From contig NZ_CP041409.1 in assembly GCF_007065885.1 (NCBI RefSeq), positions 1,349,501 to 1,413,500 on the forward strand: a DNA stretch of 64,000 nucleotides, given 5' to 3'. Positions 26,869 through 36,399 of this stretch are shown here, one piece after another (positions within the stretch are counted from its first letter, which is position 1; each line of letters opens with the position of its first letter). The notes below the pieces were generated by a model. The model ran no database searches, was not told the DNA's origin, and worked only from the letters and a program-made list of their open reading frames with translations. A program made the translations under genes and the position numbers. The stretch comes from Altererythrobacter sp. TH136 (lineage in GTDB: Bacteria > Pseudomonadota > Alphaproteobacteria > Sphingomonadales > Sphingomonadaceae).

Positions 26869-29052
26869 TCAGAACTTGTACGTCGCGGTTCCGATAACCT
26901 GCCGGCCCGCGCCAAACGTACAGTTATTCGGCCCGGCGCACCGCGCGACATAGCGCTTGTCGAAGATGTTGGAGCCGTTGATCGCGAACCGCCATTCCGG
27001 CAAGTCGTAGTGCACGATCGCGTCGAACAGGGTCGAACTGTCACTCACGTAGACCAGCGGGTTGAACGGACCCGGCAGGCTGCCTGCGCTCTTGCTGGTA
27101 TAGCGGATGCCGGCACCGAACCCGAACCCGCCCAGCGCCCCGCGCTGGAAGGTGTAATCGGCGAACAGCGAAGCCTTGTACTTGGGCGTGACCGGCAGCG
27201 GCGCGCCGATCTCGACCGCCACTTCGCTCTCGGTCACTTCGCTGTCGGTGTAAGACAGCGAGCCGTTGAGCGCGAGCTGGTTGCGGAGGCGGGCCACGAA
27301 CTCAAGCTCTGCGCCCTGCACTTCGACTTCCCCGCTCTGAGTGGAACCCAGCGGAGGCGCGGTGACGGGGCCATACGACGCGCTCGCGACATTTCGCTGC
27401 TTGATCTGAAACAACGACGCCGTGACGAGGAGGTCGACGTCCGGACCCAGGGCGCGTCCATCATACTTGATGCCGCCCTCGATCTGCTCACCGGTGGTGG
27501 GCCGGAACGCAGCACCGCTCGCACTGACGCCGAGTGTGGGCTCGAACGATGTCGCGTACGATACGTACGGCACCAGGCCGGACGCGGTCACGTAACTCGC
27601 GCCCGCACGCCAGGTGAACTTGTGCTGGTCGGACGCAGCGCCGAAGGTTTCCAGATCGACCCAATCGTAACGACCCGACAGCAACAGGCGCAGACCGCCG
27701 ATCGCGAGCTGGTCCTGCATGTAGGCGCCCGTCTGATTGAGGTTCTGGTCGGTGTACGGAATATCGATCGCGGGCCGCGGATAGGGCGCCTCCGCCCCAT
27801 AGACCGGATCGTAGATGTCGATCGTGCCGCCGGCGGCGAACAGGAAGCCGAAGTAGGCTTCGTTGGAGACTGTCCGGTGATCGATGCCGGCGAGCAGATT
27901 GTGCTCAATGCCTCCGGTGCCGAACTTGCCCGCCACGCGGGCGTCGACCCCGAACGCGTTCACGTCTTCGGCGTAGGGGAAGATCGACCGGGTGACCGTG
28001 CGGCCATCAGCGTTGAGGAACGCGTTGTAGATGACATCCTGCGTTTCGGCGTAGTCTGACCATCGCGCATTGACTGTGGCGTTCCAGCTACCGGCGAAAT
28101 CATGAGCCAGCTCGAACCCCGCGCCCCACTGGGTGCGTTCGTACCGGTTGTAATCGGGCTCACCCAGATTGACGTCGCGACGGATCGGGCCGTTGGAATT
28201 GGGCAGCAGCGTTCCTTCCACCGGCAGGAAGCCGTTGGTGTCGCCGTTCACCTCGTCATATTGATAATACGCGAGGCCCGTCAGTCTGGTGTCCGGTCCC
28301 AGATGCACAGTCGCGGCGGGCGCTGCATAGACCCGCTTGGCGCGCACGAAATCGCGTTCGGCGTCGCGATCGCGGACCATCACCGTGCCGCGCAGGTCCA
28401 GCCAGTCAGTCGCCGCGCCGGTCGCGGTCATGGCGAACTGCTTGTAATCGTCCTCCCCATACTTGAGCGAAACTTCGCTGCCGAAGTCGCTCGACGGGCG
28501 GCGCGTGGTCTGGTTGTAGATGCCTCCCGGGGGGGCGCTGCCATAAAGAACCGAGGCCGGTCCCTTGAGGACGTCGAGGCTTTCGAAGGCATAAAGGTCA
28601 ATGCCGTTCGAAAAGATCGTGGTCGTGACCGGGGTCGCGAGGCCATCCATGAACTGCTTGGGCGGAAAGCCGCGAACCTGGATGAAATCGAACCGCAGAT
28701 CGGGTCCGTAATTTTCGCCGGTGGCCCCAGCGATGTAACGGACCGCCTGCTGCGCATCGATGAAGTTAAGCAAATCGATCTGGTCACGGGTCACGACACT
28801 GATCGACTGCGGGGTTTCGACCAGCGGAATGTCGCTTTTGGTGGCGGTCGACGCACCCTGCGGAACATAATTCCGCGCGGTGACAACGATGATCCGCTCA
28901 CCGTTTGCATCGGTGGTCGCAACTGTTTCGGTTCCCCCGCTGCCGGGCGTTTCGCTCGGACCGTCCTGTGCGTTTGCCGGAGCCGAGACGAACAGGATCG
29001 ATGCCACGGAAACCAGCGCCGTGCTCGAGGTAAGACTTGAGACCTTGCGCAT
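26869..29052 (-). CDS. TonB-dependent siderophore-type receptor
   Basis: An outer-membrane receptor of 727 residues. The ATG at 29052 has an AAGGGGG ribosome-binding site and opens a signal peptide (1-29, ANA|QD). In-frame ATGs further upstream give no signal peptide. A TonB-box-like IIVVTARN, the plug start TPQSISVVTRDQI and VRGF segment, and the C-terminal ending in Phe (TATYKF) fit the siderophore-receptor (FhuA/FecA-like) family, which is shorter than the Oar type. It probably imports a ferric chelate or a related small molecule. A palindrome at 29177-29201 lies upstream, and a PepSY protein is divergently encoded. Confidence 0.93.
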   Translation of the reverse strand: MRKVSSLTSSTALVSVASILFVSAPANAQDGPSETPGSGGTETVATTDANGERIIVVTARNYVPQGASTATKSDIPLVETPQSISVVTRDQIDLLNFIDAQQAVRYIAGATGENYGPDLRFDFIQVRGFPPKQFMDGLATPVTTTIFSNGIDLYAFESLDVLKGPASVLYGSAPPGGIYNQTTRRPSSDFGSEVSLKYGEDDYKQFAMTATGAATDWLDLRGTVMVRDRDAERDFVRAKRVYAAPAATVHLGPDTRLTGLAYYQYDEVNGDTNGFLPVEGTLLPNSNGPIRRDVNLGEPDYNRYERTQWGAGFELAHDFAGSWNATVNARWSDYAETQDVIYNAFLNADGRTVTRSIFPYAEDVNAFGVDARVAGKFGTGGIEHNLLAGIDHRTVSNEAYFGFLFAAGGTIDIYDPVYGAEAPYPRPAIDIPYTDQNLNQTGAYMQDQLAIGGLRLLLSGRYDWVDLETFGAASDQHKFTWRAGASYVTASGLVPYVSYATSFEPTLGVSASGAAFRPTTGEQIEGGIKYDGRALGPDVDLLVTASLFQIKQRNVASASYGPVTAPPLGSTQSGEVEVQGAELEFVARLRNQLALNGSLSYTDSEVTESEVAVEIGAPLPVTPKYKASLFADYTFQRGALGGFGFGAGIRYTSKSAGSLPGPFNPLVYVSDSSTLFDAIVHYDLPEWRFAINGSNIFDKRYVARCAGPNNCTFGAGRQVIGTATYKF

Positions 29053-29176
29053 CGAGCGCCCCCTTCGTGTGTCCATAGATCGCATCGGCTCAGAACCTTC
29101 GTCCGCTGCCGACATCGAACCGAATCGCGTACACAGCGGCGCATCCTCGCCGCCGCCCGTCAGGTTCGCCTGATAT

Positions 29177-29201
29177 GCTATTGCAAACCGATTGCAATAG
29201 C
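29177..29201. promoter_or_regulatory. 25-bp palindromic operator between the receptor and PepSY genes
   Basis: GCTATTGCAA, five bases (ACCGA), TTGCAATAGC: the arms are perfect 10-bp inverted repeats, and each contains the self-palindrome TTGCAA. The site is 125 bp before the receptor start and 68 bp before the PepSY start, in the middle of a divergent promoter region. It is a strong candidate binding site for one dimeric regulator controlling both directions. An iron regulator of the Fur family is plausible from context, but no consensus match is claimed. Confidence 0.7.
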
Positions 29202-29268
29202 CGTCCATCGCTGTAGGTCTTCATTCGCGTTCCAGCACTGGCAGCCGCCTCGACAACGCGGAACAAGG

Positions 29269-30462
29269 ATGAACCCGGACATGTTGCGCGCTGCGCTGTT
29301 GCAGATCCACCGATACACGGGGTTAGCCACGCTGGCGTTCCTGGTAATCGCCTCGCTCACCGGCTGCGTGCTGGTGTTCCGCGGACCGATCGACCGCGCC
29401 CTGAACCCCGATCTGTTTTATGCGCAAAGCACCGCCGAGACCGCTGAAGCGAGCGTTCGCGCCGTCTCGCGCTGGGCAGCTGCCAATCCCGATCTGCAGA
29501 TTCTCAGCTTCCCCCTTCATCCCGGCGAGCAACGCACGATCCCGCTGTCGGTCGCAGCCAAGCCGGGCCGACCGGCGACGACTTACGATGAAGTGTTCGT
29601 CGACCCTGCGAGCGGCGCGTTTGTCGGCGGGCGAAGCAGCGACGCCGGGATTGACAGGCGGCACCTGATCAAAGGGGTGGCTGATCTGCATTTCGACCTG
29701 GTGGCCGGAACTCCGGGGCGGTGGTTCCTTGGCGCCGTCGCCGTTGCGTGGCTGCTGTCGTCACTGGCTGGCTTGTACCTCACGTTTCCAGAGCGCGGTG
29801 GGTTCTGGCGCTCGTGGTGGCGCAACTGGCAGTTCCGTCGGTCGAGCAAGCTGCCACGCTTGCTGCTCGATCTGCATCGGGCAAGCGCGCTGTGGCTGTT
29901 TCCTTTCCTGCTGATCCTGGCCGCGACCTCCGCCGCGTTGAACTTCTTCGGAGAGTTCTACGCGCCGGCGGTGACGAAGATGTGGCCACTCGAACATGAT
30001 CTGTTCGACAGCGACCCTCCGCCGCGGGACCCCGCCGATCCCAGGCTGACGCTGGCTGAGGGGCTCGCCGCAGCCCAGGCGCATGCAGATCGGACCGGAC
30101 TGGAGTGGCAGCCAGCCACCATGCTCTATCTGCCCGACTGGAACTTCTACGGGGTCAAATTCTCACCCGATGGGGTGCTCGATTACTCGAACCTGGGACC
30201 GGTCGATTATTACGTCGACGCCGACACCGGCGCTTACCGCCACGAGGTTGACCCGTACACCGACACGATGGGCCTCAAGGCGATCAGGGTGGTCTATCCG
30301 CTTCACAGCGGGGAGATTTTCGGACCGGTCACTGTCGCACTGGTGTTCGTGCTGGGACTGGCCACGCTTTTGCAATCGCTAACCGGACTCTACATCTGGT
30401 GGAAGAAGCGCAAGTCGCGAGTAGCGGCCCGGCGTGCCCATCGCAGAAAGGCTGCAGCTTGA
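29269..30462 (+). CDS. PepSY-associated transmembrane protein
   Basis: A 397-residue inner-membrane protein with PepSY_TM architecture: an N-terminal membrane helix (HRYTGLATLAFLVIASLTG region), periplasmic PepSY-like domain, helices around residues 145-165 and 205-225, a second PepSY domain, and a final helix at about 360-380 before a basic tail. Conserved histidines occur in HRYTGL, DLHFD and LHRASALW, typical of the group that may bind heme or reduce ferric siderophores (PiuB/FoxB-like). The ATG at 29269 was kept; ATG at 29281 has a better placed AAGGA and is a real alternative. It is divergent from the receptor. Confidence 0.85.
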   Translation: MNPDMLRAALLQIHRYTGLATLAFLVIASLTGCVLVFRGPIDRALNPDLFYAQSTAETAEASVRAVSRWAAANPDLQILSFPLHPGEQRTIPLSVAAKPGRPATTYDEVFVDPASGAFVGGRSSDAGIDRRHLIKGVADLHFDLVAGTPGRWFLGAVAVAWLLSSLAGLYLTFPERGGFWRSWWRNWQFRRSSKLPRLLLDLHRASALWLFPFLLILAATSAALNFFGEFYAPAVTKMWPLEHDLFDSDPPPRDPADPRLTLAEGLAAAQAHADRTGLEWQPATMLYLPDWNFYGVKFSPDGVLDYSNLGPVDYYVDADTGAYRHEVDPYTDTMGLKAIRVVYPLHSGEIFGPVTVALVFVLGLATLLQSLTGLYIWWKKRKSRVAARRAHRRKAAA

Positions 30463-31397
30463 ACGGGGATGACATCGATCCGGACGTGCGCGAGTTCGTG
30501 CGCCGCGTCAGCCAGCGCTTTGCCGAAGTGCTCGGCGACGGCGCGACTGATTTGGCCAGCCAACGGGCCGCGGCTGAAATCGTCCGCGCACCATGGCGCG
30601 AGGGTGGACCCATGATGGCCGCAACCGAGCAACGGCTCGTCGGCCCCTCCAAGGTGCGCGTGCGGATACACCGTCCGGCGGCAGGCAAAATGCTGCCTGC
30701 GCTGGTGTACCTGCATGGCGGCGGATGGACGACCTTTAGTCTCGACACACACGATCGCCTGATGCGCGAATACGCCGGCCGGGCGGGCTGTGCAGTGGTC
30801 GGCATAGACTACAGCCTCTCGCCCGAAGCTCGTTTCCCGAGGGCGCTGGAGGAAATTGGCGAAGTGCTTGGGTGGCTGATGTCCGATGGTGCCGAGGCTG
30901 GCCTCGATAGCACTCGCATTGCCATCGGCGGCGACAGCGCGGGCGCCAATCTGTCGATAGCCAGCATGATCCGCGCCCGCGACCGCGGCGAACCGCTCAC
31001 GCGCGGCATGATCCTGAACTACGGCGCCTTCGACGAAGAAGTGCGCGGCAGCCATGCCCGCTACTCCAGCGCGAATTACATGCTCGAAGCCGCCGAGATG
31101 GATGCCTTCTGGCGCAACTATCGCGGCGAAGACCGATCGGACGACCCGCTTGCAAGGCCATTGCTGGCCGATCTGACCGGCCTGCCCCCCGCTTTCCTGT
31201 GCATCGCCGAATGCGATATCTTGGCAGACGAGAACCACGAGATGGCCAGGGGGCTCGAACTTGCCGGGGTTCCGGTGGTGGCCAAAGTCTATCGGGGTGC
31301 TACGCACAGTTTCCTTGAAGCAGTCAGCATTTCGGCGCTGGCCGACCAAGCTTTGCAGGACAGTGCGGACTGGTTGAGGGAACAACTGTGCTCGTAA
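30459..31397 (+). CDS. Alpha/beta hydrolase, hormone-sensitive-lipase-type esterase
   Basis: A cytosolic carboxylesterase of 312 residues in the HSL (acetyl esterase) family. The oxyanion-hole motif HGGG is at residues 86-89, and the nucleophile elbow GDSAG has Ser160. The acid residue in AECDILADEN and the histidine in ATHSFLEA complete the triad. No suitable ATG exists; a TTG at 30459 overlaps the PepSY stop in a TTGA pattern and has an AGAAAGG site 8 bp upstream. Translational coupling with the PepSY gene suggests a linked job, possibly hydrolysis of the imported compound. Confidence 0.88.
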   Translation: MNGDDIDPDVREFVRRVSQRFAEVLGDGATDLASQRAAAEIVRAPWREGGPMMAATEQRLVGPSKVRVRIHRPAAGKMLPALVYLHGGGWTTFSLDTHDRLMREYAGRAGCAVVGIDYSLSPEARFPRALEEIGEVLGWLMSDGAEAGLDSTRIAIGGDSAGANLSIASMIRARDRGEPLTRGMILNYGAFDEEVRGSHARYSSANYMLEAAEMDAFWRNYRGEDRSDDPLARPLLADLTGLPPAFLCIAECDILADENHEMARGLELAGVPVVAKVYRGATHSFLEAVSISALADQALQDSADWLREQLCS

Positions 31398-31405
31398 CCG
31401 GTCAT

Positions 31406-31444
31406 CATCAGGAATCGCCCGGCAACCTCCATGATTGCCTGATG
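31406..31444 (+). other. Hairpin between the esterase gene and zwf
   Basis: CATCAGG (31406-31412) pairs with CCTGATG (31438-31444), and the next bases AATC (31413-31416) pair with GATT (31433-31436) after a one-base bulge. It sits 49 bp before the zwf start and just after the esterase stop. It may end the upstream transcript or form a leader hairpin for zwf; no T-tract follows. Confidence 0.35.
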
Positions 31445-31492
31445 TAAATCCTGCGGTGACTGCGCTGTTTGGGATCTGGAAAAACGGACCAC

Positions 31493-32932
31493 ATGATGTT
31501 CACCGCCGACCGACTTCTGCTCTTCGGCGCGACGGGAGACCTGTCACAGCGCATGTTGCTCCCGTCCTTGTGTGCGCTGGCCCAGGACGGGCTGCTCGCG
31601 CCGGGTCTTACGATTGTCGGGACTGCGCGGTCGCAGATGAGCGATGCCGAATTTCGCGATTTTGCACGGGCCGCGCTGGAAAAACACCTGCCCGAGGGGC
31701 GACGACAGGGCATGGCGGCGTTTCTCGAGCGCTTGAGCTACCAGTCGCTCGACGCGTCCACCCTCGAAGGGTTCGATGCGCTGGCCAAGAAGTTGGGCAC
31801 GCCGGCGCAGGGGCTGGCGATTTTTCTGTCGACCGCTCCCAGCCTGTTCGAGGCGACCATCGCCGGCTTGCAGTCGGCCGGTCTCACCGGCGACAACGTG
31901 CGGATAGGGCTGGAAAAGCCGCTCGGTACCAGCCTGGAGAGCAGCCGCGAGATCAACGACGCGGTGGCGGCCGCCTTCACTGAAGACCGAATTTTCCGCA
32001 TCGACCACTACCTCGGCAAGGAAACCGTCCAGAACCTGCTCGCGTTGCGGTTCGCGAACATCATGTTCGAACCGATCTGGAACGCCAATTACATCGATCA
32101 CGTGCAGATCACCGTGGCAGAAACTGTCGGTCTGGAAAGCCGCGTCGCGTATTACGACGACAGCGGCGCGCTCCGCGACATGGTGCAGAACCACATGCTC
32201 CAGCTGCTCGCGCTGGTGGCGATGGAGCCCCCGACCAGCTTCGACGCCACCGCGGTGCGCGATGAAAAGGTGAAAGTGCTGCGTTCCTTGCGCAAGGTGG
32301 CGGAAGGCGAGACCGTGACCGGCCAATACCGCGCAGGCGCTATCTCCGGCGAGGCCGTGCCGGGCTACGACGAAGAACTCGGCAAGGACAGCGCGACCGA
32401 AACTTTCGTCGCGATCAAGGCGCACGTCGATAACTGGCGCTGGAAGGGCGTACCGTTTTATCTGCGTACGGGTAAGCGTCTGCCGGAACGGGTGACCGAG
32501 ATCGTGGTCCAGTTTCGCTGCGTGCCGTTCTCGATCTTCTCCGGCCGAGGCGCGAAGACCAAGCCCAACCAACTGGTTATCGGCATCCAGCCGGAAGAGA
32601 ACATTCACATGTCGCTGATGGCCAAGGTGCCCGGCCTTGACCGCGAAGGAATTCGCCTGCGTCCCGTCCCGCTCGACATCTCGATGCCCGATGCGCTCGC
32701 GGGCGCGGTGCACCGGATCGCGTACGAACGTCTGTTGCTCGACCTGATCGAGGGCGATCAGACGCTGTTCGTGCGCCGCGATGAAGTGGAAGCGCAATGG
32801 GGCTGGGTCGACGCGATCCGGGCGCTGTGGGCGGACAGCGGGCTCGAACCCAGGAGCTATGGCGCGGGCAACTGGGGTCCAAGTGCAGCCATTGCACTGG
32901 CGGAGCGCGACGGGGTGACGTGGCATGAGTGA
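31493..32932 (+). CDS. zwf: Glucose-6-phosphate 1-dehydrogenase
   Basis: Zwf oxidises glucose-6-phosphate to 6-phosphogluconolactone with NAD(P)+ and opens the Entner-Doudoroff route. The protein has 479 residues. The nucleotide-binding motif GATGDLSQR is at 12-20 and the active-site peptide RIDHYLGKE is at 169-177. The ATG at 31493 was chosen over a TTG at 31469. The gene starts a three-gene cluster with edd (start 5 bp after the zwf stop) and eda. Confidence 0.96.
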   Translation: MMFTADRLLLFGATGDLSQRMLLPSLCALAQDGLLAPGLTIVGTARSQMSDAEFRDFARAALEKHLPEGRRQGMAAFLERLSYQSLDASTLEGFDALAKKLGTPAQGLAIFLSTAPSLFEATIAGLQSAGLTGDNVRIGLEKPLGTSLESSREINDAVAAAFTEDRIFRIDHYLGKETVQNLLALRFANIMFEPIWNANYIDHVQITVAETVGLESRVAYYDDSGALRDMVQNHMLQLLALVAMEPPTSFDATAVRDEKVKVLRSLRKVAEGETVTGQYRAGAISGEAVPGYDEELGKDSATETFVAIKAHVDNWRWKGVPFYLRTGKRLPERVTEIVVQFRCVPFSIFSGRGAKTKPNQLVIGIQPEENIHMSLMAKVPGLDREGIRLRPVPLDISMPDALAGAVHRIAYERLLLDLIEGDQTLFVRRDEVEAQWGWVDAIRALWADSGLEPRSYGAGNWGPSAAIALAERDGVTWHE

Positions 32933-32937
32933 CCGGC

Positions 32938-34752
32938 ATGAATAACCTGAACGACACGGTCCACCGCGTCACCCAGCGGATCATCGAGCGGTCGGCTGAC
33001 AGCCGGCGGCGCTACATCGACCTGATGGAAAGGGAGGGCGAAGCGCACGCGGATCGCAACATGGCCCTCGGATGCTCAAACCTGGCACACGGGTTCGCCG
33101 CGACGGGGGAGGACAAGCCGTCCATCGCCAGCCGCGCCGGTCCCAACATCGGCATCGTTACCGCTTACAACGATACCATCTCCGCGCATCAGCCGTTCGG
33201 CGCCTATCCCCCGCAGATGAAGGTGTGGGCACGCGAGGTTGGTGCGACCTGTCAGGTGGCGGGCGCGACCCCGGCGATGTGCGATGGGGTGACGCAGGGG
33301 ACCGATGGCATGGAGCTGTCGCTGTTCAGCCGCGACGTGATCGCGCTCAGCACGGCGGTCAGCCTCAGCCATGCGATGTACGATGGCGTGGCCATGTTGG
33401 GTATGTGCGACAAGATCGTCCCCGGCTTGCTGATCGGCGCGCTGCGGTTTGGCTACCTGCCGACGATGTTCCTGTCTGCCGGCGCCATGCCGACCGGCAT
33501 CTCCAACAAGGAAAAGCAGCGGGTCCGCCAGCTCTTTGCCGAGGGCAAGGCCACCCGCGCCGAATTGCTGGAAAGCGAGGCGGCGAGCTATCATTCGCCG
33601 GGCGTGTGCACGTTCTATGGCACCGCGAACTCCAATCAGATGATGCTCGACCTGATGGGCCTGGCGCTTCCTGGATCGGCTTTCATCAATCCAGGAACAC
33701 CGCTGCGGCAGGCACTTACGCGCGCTGCGGTCCACCGGCTGGCGGCGATCGCCCGCACCGGCACCGACTACCGCCCCCTTTACAGATGCGTGGACGCACG
33801 ATCGATCGTCAATGCGACCGTCGGCCTGTTGGCCACTGGCGGATCGTCTAACCACGCGCTTCACATCCCGGCATTCGCGCGCGCGGCGGGCGTCCAGATT
33901 GACTGGAGCGACATGGCGGAACTCAGCCAGGTGGTGCCGCTGATCGCCCGGGTCTATCCCAATGGCGCGGACGACGTGAACCACTTCCAGGCCGCTGGTG
34001 GGCTGGGCTTCGTGGTCCGTGAACTGCTCGATGCCGGGCTGATTCACCGCGACATCATGACCGTGCATGGCGACGACCTCGGCGCTTACGCGCTCGAGCC
34101 TTGGCTCGATGGCGAGGATCTTGCCTGGCGCGACCCGGGGCCTAGCGGGGACGAGACAATCCTGCGTCCAGTGACTGCCCCGTTCGCGCCGGAAGGCGGC
34201 ATGCGACTGGTTCAGGGCAACCTGGGCCGTGCAACCTTCAAGACCAGCGCGGTCGATCAGGCGCGGTGGACGATCGAGGCGCCGGCACGGGTATTCGACA
34301 GCCAGGTCGCCGTCGCGCAGGCGTTCGCGGCGGGCGAACTGGATCACGACGTGGTGGTGGTCGTCCGCTTTCAGGGCCCCCGCGCCAACGGCATGCCGGA
34401 ACTGCATAAGCTGACCCCGGTCCTCGGCCTGCTGCAGGATCGCGGCCATCGCGTGGCGCTGCTCACCGACGGACGCATGAGCGGGGCGAGCGGCAAGGTG
34501 CCTGCCGCGATCCATTGCACGCCCGAAGCGCTGGGTGGTGGTCCGCTGGCACTGCTGCGCGATGGCGACATCGTGCGGCTGTGCGCGGAGACCGGCGTCC
34601 TCTCGACCACCTCGGATCTGACAGGGCGCGAAGCCGCGACGATGCGTGAAGATCAGGACGGGACCGGCCGGGAACTGTTCGGGATGTTTCGCGATCGTGC
34701 CGACTCCGCCGAACACGGTGCCAGCGCGATGCTGGCGGCGGCCGGCTTGTGA
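32938..34752 (+). CDS. edd: 6-phosphogluconate dehydratase
   Basis: Edd dehydrates 6-phosphogluconate to KDPG using an iron-sulfur cluster. The protein has 604 residues, the usual length for the IlvD/Edd family. The [32 protein letters not shown] and GMCDKIVPG segments contain conserved cluster and substrate residues, and [12 protein letters not shown] is near the C-terminus. The ATG at 32938 fits the family start; a GTG at 32929 would overlap zwf by four bases. It is tightly linked to zwf and 64 bp before eda. Confidence 0.96.
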   Translation: MNNLNDTVHRVTQRIIERSADSRRRYIDLMEREGEAHADRNMALGCSNLAHGFAATGEDKPSIASRAGPNIGIVTAYNDTISAHQPFGAYPPQMKVWAREVGATCQVAGATPAMCDGVTQGTDGMELSLFSRDVIALSTAVSLSHAMYDGVAMLGMCDKIVPGLLIGALRFGYLPTMFLSAGAMPTGISNKEKQRVRQLFAEGKATRAELLESEAASYHSPGVCTFYGTANSNQMMLDLMGLALPGSAFINPGTPLRQALTRAAVHRLAAIARTGTDYRPLYRCVDARSIVNATVGLLATGGSSNHALHIPAFARAAGVQIDWSDMAELSQVVPLIARVYPNGADDVNHFQAAGGLGFVVRELLDAGLIHRDIMTVHGDDLGAYALEPWLDGEDLAWRDPGPSGDETILRPVTAPFAPEGGMRLVQGNLGRATFKTSAVDQARWTIEAPARVFDSQVAVAQAFAAGELDHDVVVVVRFQGPRANGMPELHKLTPVLGLLQDRGHRVALLTDGRMSGASGKVPAAIHCTPEALGGGPLALLRDGDIVRLCAETGVLSTTSDLTGREAATMREDQDGTGRELFGMFRDRADSAEHGASAMLAAAGL

Positions 34753-34816
34753 GCAGGACTTTCTCTAGCCCGGACGCAACGCCGAATGCGGGCTCGGCAG
34801 ATCATCAATTGTCGAA

Positions 34817-35440
34817 ATGGGGATGTTGACCATCGACCAGATCATGCGGACTGCCCCGGTCATCCCGGTGGTGGTGATTGACGACCTTGCGCATGCGGTT
34901 CCCCTCGCGGAAGCGTTGGTGGCAGGCGGGCTGCCCGTGATCGAGGTCACGTTGCGGACGCCGGTAGCGCTGGAAGCGATCCGCGCCATGAAGTCGGTGC
35001 CGGGCGCGCTTGTCGGGGCGGGAACCGTGCTTGACGCAGCGCAGCTGGCGCTCGCCCTCGATGCGGGGAGCGAGTTCATCGTCGCTCCCGGTTTGACCGA
35101 ACCCCTCGCAAAGGCTGCCATCGCCGCTCGCGCGCCATTTTTGCCTGGGGTCGCCACGGCCAGCGACATCATGCGCGGACTTGACCTGGGCCTCACCCAT
35201 TTCAAGTTTTTCCCCGCCATGGCAGCGGGCGGACCGCAGGCGCTGAAGGCGCTGGCCGCGCCGTTTGCCCACTGCCGTTTTTGCCCGACCGGGGGCATCA
35301 CGGCGGACACCGCGGGCCAGTGGCTGGCCATCTCATCCGTGCTGTGCGTGGGCGGCAGCTGGGTGGCCCCACCCGGGGCGCCGGATCGCGGGGTGATCGA
35401 AAAGCTTGCCCGGGAAGCTGCCAGCCTTCGGCAGGTTTAG
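34817..35440 (+). CDS. eda: KDPG aldolase (2-dehydro-3-deoxy-phosphogluconate aldolase)
   Basis: Eda splits KDPG into pyruvate and glyceraldehyde-3-phosphate. This is a 207-residue class I aldolase TIM barrel. The Schiff-base lysine is Lys130 in THFKFFPA, the catalytic glutamate is Glu43 in VIEVTLRT with Arg47 for phosphate or substrate binding, and CPTGGIT is the conserved loop near the C-terminus. The ATG at 34817 is used; one at 34823 is two codons later. The cluster lacks pgl and glk, which often accompany these genes in related bacteria. Confidence 0.95.
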   Translation: MGMLTIDQIMRTAPVIPVVVIDDLAHAVPLAEALVAGGLPVIEVTLRTPVALEAIRAMKSVPGALVGAGTVLDAAQLALALDAGSEFIVAPGLTEPLAKAAIAARAPFLPGVATASDIMRGLDLGLTHFKFFPAMAAGGPQALKALAAPFAHCRFCPTGGITADTAGQWLAISSVLCVGGSWVAPPGAPDRGVIEKLAREAASLRQV

Positions 35441-35536
35441 CCTTGTACCTACTTTAACAGGGTCGCGCCTGCTCAGGGCGGGACATTGTCGTCGATGGGC
35501 GATCTGTTAGAGCGTGTTGGTCAACCGAGAGACCCA

Positions 35537-36391
35537 ATGACCCACGCGGACGGAGAAGAGATTTCCCGAGAAGCCGTATATGACGCGGTCTGGTCTCGGC
35601 CGCTCGCCATGGCGTCAAAGGAGTTCGGTCTGTCGGCCAATGGATTGGCCAAGTTGTGTGATCGGCTAGGAATTCCTCGCCCCTCCCGGTCCTACTGGGC
35701 CACACCGATCGCACAGCGCGGCGCCCGGCCCCCGATGGATGCCCAGCAAACGGCGCCAGACGAAAACTCGGTTGGCGATGGCGAGACCTTGCGCCCCAGG
35801 CGAAGAACCCGGCTTGCGCCGGCCGATCGCCACGATCAATTGCTCGATACGGCGGCGGCAATCGCCGTGCGAGACGGCGTTCAAAAGGTCACCTTGAAAG
35901 CAGTGGCGCGCGAAGCGGGTATCAGCGAGGCCCAGGCGCATAATTGCTTTCAAGGGCGGCTTGATCTCCTGCTCTCGCTAACGCGGCGGGAATTGAGCAT
36001 TCTTGAGGAGCGGCGCCGGTCGCGAGTCGTTCGCGGGGACGACCGCATCGCGCGCATCGTCATTTCGACCGTAAGCTATCTGCACGAGGCGGTCGAACGC
36101 GGCCCCTTGCTGCAGATGCTGCTGCGCAATTCCGACGTTCGAGAGGCACTGCGAGCGGAGCGCGCTTCGGCGACCGCGCGCGCTCGTGAACCCATCCTGC
36201 AGGTCTTGTCGGGCAAGTTTGCGATGAAGCGTGCGGTCGCCAACGGGTCGACCGCCGCTTTGGCCGCAGTATCATTGCGTGCCGGCGGTCTAGTCGCTTC
36301 GGGGCGGACCGATCTTGCGGTGGCCGAACGGATTTCGTTGGCGATCATCCTCGCGGGCGCGCGCAGCAACGAGGCTTGGGAAGAGGGCTGA
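35537..36391 (+). CDS. TetR-family regulator with an extra N-terminal helix-turn-helix-like domain
   Basis: A 284-residue regulator of unusual layout. Residues about 9-58 form a small domain with the pattern VYDAVWSRPLAMASKEFG then LSANGLAKLCDRLGIP and ending in SYWA, which resembles a helix-turn-helix module seen in other proteins of this kind. After a low-complexity linker, a TetR_N domain starts at about 98 (DTAAAIAVRDGVQKVTLKAVAREAGIS region), followed by an all-helical ligand-binding region. TetR proteins are normally 190-220 residues. It starts 96 bp after eda. The ATG at 35537 is preferred to one at 35486. Targets are unknown. Confidence 0.8.
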   Translation: MTHADGEEISREAVYDAVWSRPLAMASKEFGLSANGLAKLCDRLGIPRPSRSYWATPIAQRGARPPMDAQQTAPDENSVGDGETLRPRRRTRLAPADRHDQLLDTAAAIAVRDGVQKVTLKAVAREAGISEAQAHNCFQGRLDLLLSLTRRELSILEERRRSRVVRGDDRIARIVISTVSYLHEAVERGPLLQMLLRNSDVREALRAERASATARAREPILQVLSGKFAMKRAVANGSTAALAAVSLRAGGLVASGRTDLAVAERISLAIILAGARSNEAWEEG

Positions 36392-36399
36392 TCAGGGCC

